Assembly: GCA_002422865.1 (NCBI GenBank)
Contig: DITN01000085.1
Coordinates: 1 to 8,055 of the forward strand
Direction: 5' to 3'
Source: Bacteroidetes bacterium UBA6183
GTDB lineage: Bacteria > Bacteroidota > Bacteroidia > UKL13-3
DNA: 8,055 nt
Part shown: piece by piece, positions 5,800 to 8,055 of the stretch
Position numbering within the stretch: position 1 is the stretch's first letter
How the letters are laid out: the number at the start of each line of letters is the position of its first letter
Made by a program: the position numbers and the translations under genes
The notes under the pieces: generated by a model
Database searches by the model: none
Seen by the model: the letters and a program-made list of their open reading frames with translations, nothing else
Told to the model about the DNA's origin: nothing

Positions 5800-6765
5800 A
5801 TGATAAAAATATTAGCAAATGATGGCATTGATGCCAACGGAAAAAAGATTTTAGAAGCAGCAGGGTTTATTGTTGATACCAATAAAATTGCGCAAGAGAA
5901 TTTAGCTACCGAGTTAAACAACTATGATGTTATTTTGGTGCGCAGTGCAACCAAAGTGCGCAAAGATTTAATTGATGCTTGCCCTAATTTAAAAGTAATT
6001 GGCAGAGGTGGTGTGGGTATGGATAACATTGATGTAGCTCATGCAAAAAACAAAGGCATCGCAGTAATTAACACACCTGCATCTTCAAGCGTTTCGGTTG
6101 CTGAGTTGGTGTTTGCACACATTTTTAGCGGCTCACGTTTTATACAAATTACCAACCGTGTAATGCCCGAAAAAGGCAATACCGAGTTTGGCAACTTAAA
6201 GAAAATTGCCAGCAACGGTATTGAATTGCAAGGCAAAACCATGGGTGTTTACGGTTTTGGTAGAATTGGTCAAGAGGTGGCAAAAATTGCGATCGGTTTA
6301 GGTATGAAAGTCTTGGCTTTCGATCCCTATGTAAGCACCTTAGATTTAAGTTTGAATTTACCCGCTTTGGGCGAAAATTCCAGAATTAAAGTTACCATCA
6401 ACACCGTTAGTGAAGAATCGGTAATAACACATTCTGACTTTATTACTTTCCACGTACCATTTAACGAAGGCGACAAAGCCATTATTGATGCCGATAAAAT
6501 GGCAAAAATGAAAAAAGGTGTTGGCTTAATTAACTGCTCGCGTGGTGGTGTAATTAGCGAAGCTGATTTATTGGCTGCATTAAACAGCGGACAAGTTGCT
6601 TTTGCCGGTTTAGATGTGTTTGAAAAAGAACCACCGGTAAACATGGCTATTTTACAACACGACCATGTAAGTTTAAGTCCACACATTGGTGGTAGTACGG
6701 TGGAAGCCCAGAACCGCATTGGTATTGAATTAGCCGAAAAAGTAATTGAGTTTTTTAAGAAGTAA
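5800..6765 (+). CDS. serA: D-3-phosphoglycerate dehydrogenase, short form without ACT domain
   Basis: A 321-residue NAD-dependent 2-hydroxyacid dehydrogenase that oxidises 3-phosphoglycerate to 3-phosphohydroxypyruvate, the first committed step of serine synthesis. GRGGVGMDNID (68-78) is the substrate/hinge region. GFGRIG (152-157) is the Rossmann glycine motif, with D175 placed to bind NAD ribose. R248 (NCSRGG), E277 (FEKEP) and H295 (SPHIGGS) form the catalytic triad. The protein ends soon after, with neither ACT nor ASB regulatory domain, so classical allosteric serine inhibition is not expected. An extra segment at about 180-205 in the NAD domain fits my recollection of Bacteroidota homologues. 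I chose ATG at 5800: MIKILANDG begins the first beta-strand, and the extension to a TTG at 5743 only translates the A/C-rich heptad leader. It is probably co-transcribed with serC across a 101-bp gap. Confidence 0.95.
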   Translation: MIKILANDGIDANGKKILEAAGFIVDTNKIAQENLATELNNYDVILVRSATKVRKDLIDACPNLKVIGRGGVGMDNIDVAHAKNKGIAVINTPASSSVSVAELVFAHIFSGSRFIQITNRVMPEKGNTEFGNLKKIASNGIELQGKTMGVYGFGRIGQEVAKIAIGLGMKVLAFDPYVSTLDLSLNLPALGENSRIKVTINTVSEESVITHSDFITFHVPFNEGDKAIIDADKMAKMKKGVGLINCSRGGVISEADLLAALNSGQVAFAGLDVFEKEPPVNMAILQHDHVSLSPHIGGSTVEAQNRIGIELAEKVIEFFKK

Positions 6766-6788
6766 AGTTTAGAATAAAACTATAACCC

Positions 6789-6830
6789 AAAGGCATGATG
6801 AATTCGTTTCATTGTGCCTTTTGTGTTTTT
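6789..6830 (+). terminator. Intrinsic terminator of serC-serA
   Basis: A long stem pairs 6789-6802 with 6808-6821: AAAGGCA with TGCCTTT, two G-T wobbles, then ATGAA with TTCAT, around a TTCGT loop. The stem is followed by TTTTGTGTTTTT. It lies 24 bp after the serA stop codon. The position and T tract mark it as the end of the serine operon. Confidence 0.9.
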
Positions 6831-6834
6831 AGGG

Positions 6835-6862
6835 TATCACCTTAACTTGAGTAAAGGTGATA
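6835..6862. repeat. 28-bp near-perfect palindrome between convergent genes
   Basis: Nine-base arms TATCACCTT (6835-6843) and AAGGTGATA (6854-6862) match perfectly. Inside, after an A/A mismatch, ACT and AGT continue the symmetry around a TG centre. No T tract follows on either strand, so it is not a canonical terminator. It could be a barrier to read-through from the convergent monooxygenase gene, an RNA 3'-end stabiliser, or a protein-binding site. The rest of the gap to 6952 shows nothing recognisable. Confidence 0.7.
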
Positions 6863-6952
6863 TAAATTAAATCTGCTAACTACATTTTCCTAATCACCAA
6901 TTCTATCATGTTTATTGACATATCTAACAACAAGTCCATGAACTCAATCAAC

Positions 6953-8055
6953 CTAAAAATCAACTTCATACAATTTTTTCAATTGATTTTGGTTAACCGA
7001 TTTTGGTGTGAGTCGTAAGGCTAAATTTCTTGCGGCCATTAAAACCGGGTTATCCAATTGTGCTACCTTACCCAATTGCCACGACCTATTTACGATGTAA
7101 TGTGTACGTTTTAACCTGCGTTGTTCAAACTGTTTAAATGCAGTTTCAAGATGATTGTTTTTAGCCAACTCATCGGCCAATACCACAGCATCTTCAATGC
7201 CCATACAAGCTCCTTGCCCCATATTTGGTGTGGTGGCATGTGCAGCATCACCAATTAACACTACATTACCATATGCATATTGGTTTATGGGCTCATGGTC
7301 AATAATATCATTCCAAATTATGTGTTGGTTGTGCGTTTTGTTGAGTATAGTTGTTATGGGTTGATGGTAACCTTGAAAATGATTTTCTAAATCTGTTATC
7401 GAAAACTGTTTGTAACGTTCACTTTGTTCTTTGGCATTAACACAAGCAAACCAATAAATATAATCATCGGGTAAGGGAACTATTCCAAACCGTCCTTTTG
7501 CACCCCAAGTTTCGGAAGCTCCATTCAATTTAAGTCCTGTATGTTGCACCAAACCGCGCCAACATGTGTAACCTGCATACCTTGGTTTGTTATGGCCAAC
7601 ATACTTTTTACGTGCAACAGAATGAATACCATCCGCAGCAATCAAACAAAAGAACTGTTCTTGTGTACCATCTTCAAAAGTTATTTTTACTTGGTCTTGC
7701 TCCTGCTCAATATCAACCATTTTTTTATTTAACACCAGCTGATTGGGTTTTAAAAATGACAACAACACCTCATGTAAATCAGATCGTTTAATGGCAAAAT
7801 TATCATCACCCAAAATGTTACTGAGTTGAGCACTATTTGTAGACGTAAGCACTTTTCCTTTGTTATTTAATATAGAGAGTTTCTCCAAAAAATGGCCTTT
7901 TGCAACCACACTATTTTTAACGACCAATACAGCTAAGGCTTTAATGGCATTTGCACTTAAGCTAATACCGGCACCTACTGCTTTAAGCTGAGGTGCGGCC
8001 TCATAAACGGTAACATCAAATCCTTTTTTATTTAAAGCAATGGCTGTGGTTAACC
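6953..8055 (-). CDS. FAD-dependent monooxygenase, class A flavoprotein (5' end outside window)
   Basis: The frame is open from the stop at 6953 to the window edge, giving 366 visible residues; roughly a dozen N-terminal residues with the GxGxxG dinucleotide motif should lie beyond. Visible residues 1-40 (LTTAIALNKKGFDVTVYEAA, then GAGISLSANAIKAL) are the continuation of the FAD-binding fold. ADGIHSVAR (140-148) is the DG motif shared by FAD and NADPH binding. GDAAHATTPNMGQGA (258-272) is the GD motif that binds the FAD ribityl chain. YTCWRG (162-167) points to the salicylate-hydroxylase / urate-hydroxylase-like branch of the FAD_binding_3 family. Such enzymes hydroxylate small aromatic or heterocyclic compounds using NAD(P)H and oxygen; the substrate cannot be read here. 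It lacks TetX-like sequence around the substrate region, so tetracycline inactivation is not suggested. It converges on serA. Confidence 0.9.
   Translation of the reverse strand, partial: LTTAIALNKKGFDVTVYEAAPQLKAVGAGISLSANAIKALAVLVVKNSVVAKGHFLEKLSILNNKGKVLTSTNSAQLSNILGDDNFAIKRSDLHEVLLSFLKPNQLVLNKKMVDIEQEQDQVKITFEDGTQEQFFCLIAADGIHSVARKKYVGHNKPRYAGYTCWRGLVQHTGLKLNGASETWGAKGRFGIVPLPDDYIYWFACVNAKEQSERYKQFSITDLENHFQGYHQPITTILNKTHNQHIIWNDIIDHEPINQYAYGNVVLIGDAAHATTPNMGQGACMGIEDAVVLADELAKNNHLETAFKQFEQRRLKRTHYIVNRSWQLGKVAQLDNPVLMAARNLALRLTPKSVNQNQLKKLYEVDF

Noticed and set aside
6908..7018. Plus-strand micro-ORF of about 36 codons starting ATG at 6908
   Set aside because: It is mostly antisense to the monooxygenase 3' end, has no promoter or conserved pattern, and reads like random AT-rich codons.
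7155..7791. Tetracycline-inactivating TetX-like function for the monooxygenase
   Set aside because: The fold is shared, but the YTCWRG region and the GDAAHATTP context fit the salicylate/urate hydroxylase-like branch rather than TetX.
1..8055. CRISPR array, transposon, prophage or defence system
   Set aside because: No regularly spaced repeats, transposase, integrase, terminal inverted repeats or defence domains are visible. All genes are recognisable metabolic or envelope genes.

Overview
The window looks like chromosomal DNA of a member of the Bacteroidota. It is AT-rich. It encodes a secreted protease with a C-terminal type IX secretion (T9SS) sorting domain, a secretion system essentially confined to this phylum. 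Several start regions carry promoter elements of the phylum's TTG / TAnnTTTG form, and no clear Shine-Dalgarno sequences precede the starts. I see no mobile element, CRISPR array, phage gene or defence island. Most of the window is ordinary housekeeping and envelope content.

Layout, left to right. Positions 1-32 hold an imperfect hairpin that abuts a tRNA-Ser(GGA) gene on the minus strand (29-116), with its own promoter at 121-150. A strong hairpin terminator (204-227) ends a long minus-strand gene (249-2579) for an M43-type zinc metalloprotease. That protein has a signal peptide, a possible cysteine switch, the metzincin zinc motif, a PKD-like domain and a T9SS tail. Next, on the minus strand, is a YfcE-type metallophosphoesterase (2739-3248). 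It lies head-to-head with a plus-strand rhomboid protease (3272-3880), with only 23 bp between the two start codons. The rhomboid gene converges on a minus-strand outer-membrane beta-barrel protein (3877-4491), and the two stop codons share the same TTAA.

From 4622 the plus strand carries serC and serA, two consecutive enzymes of the phosphorylated serine pathway: 3-phosphoglycerate to 3-phosphohydroxypyruvate (SerA) to phosphoserine (SerC). They are separated by 101 bp that contain an A/C-rich 7-bp periodic leader, and are closed by a strong terminator (6789-6830). A separate 28-bp near-palindrome follows. The window ends inside a convergent minus-strand FAD-dependent monooxygenase (6953-8055), whose 5' end lies outside.

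The annotation needs several start corrections. Upstream TTG codons extend the reading frames of the phosphoesterase, the barrel protein and serA, but protein features support internal ATG starts. An apparent TTG start in the monooxygenase is an interior leucine codon. The most coherent non-coding signal is an identical TACTTTTG element found in the -7 position before three minus-strand genes. Before the tRNA and the phosphoesterase it lies exactly 4 nt from the first base, which predicts a nearly leaderless phosphoesterase mRNA.
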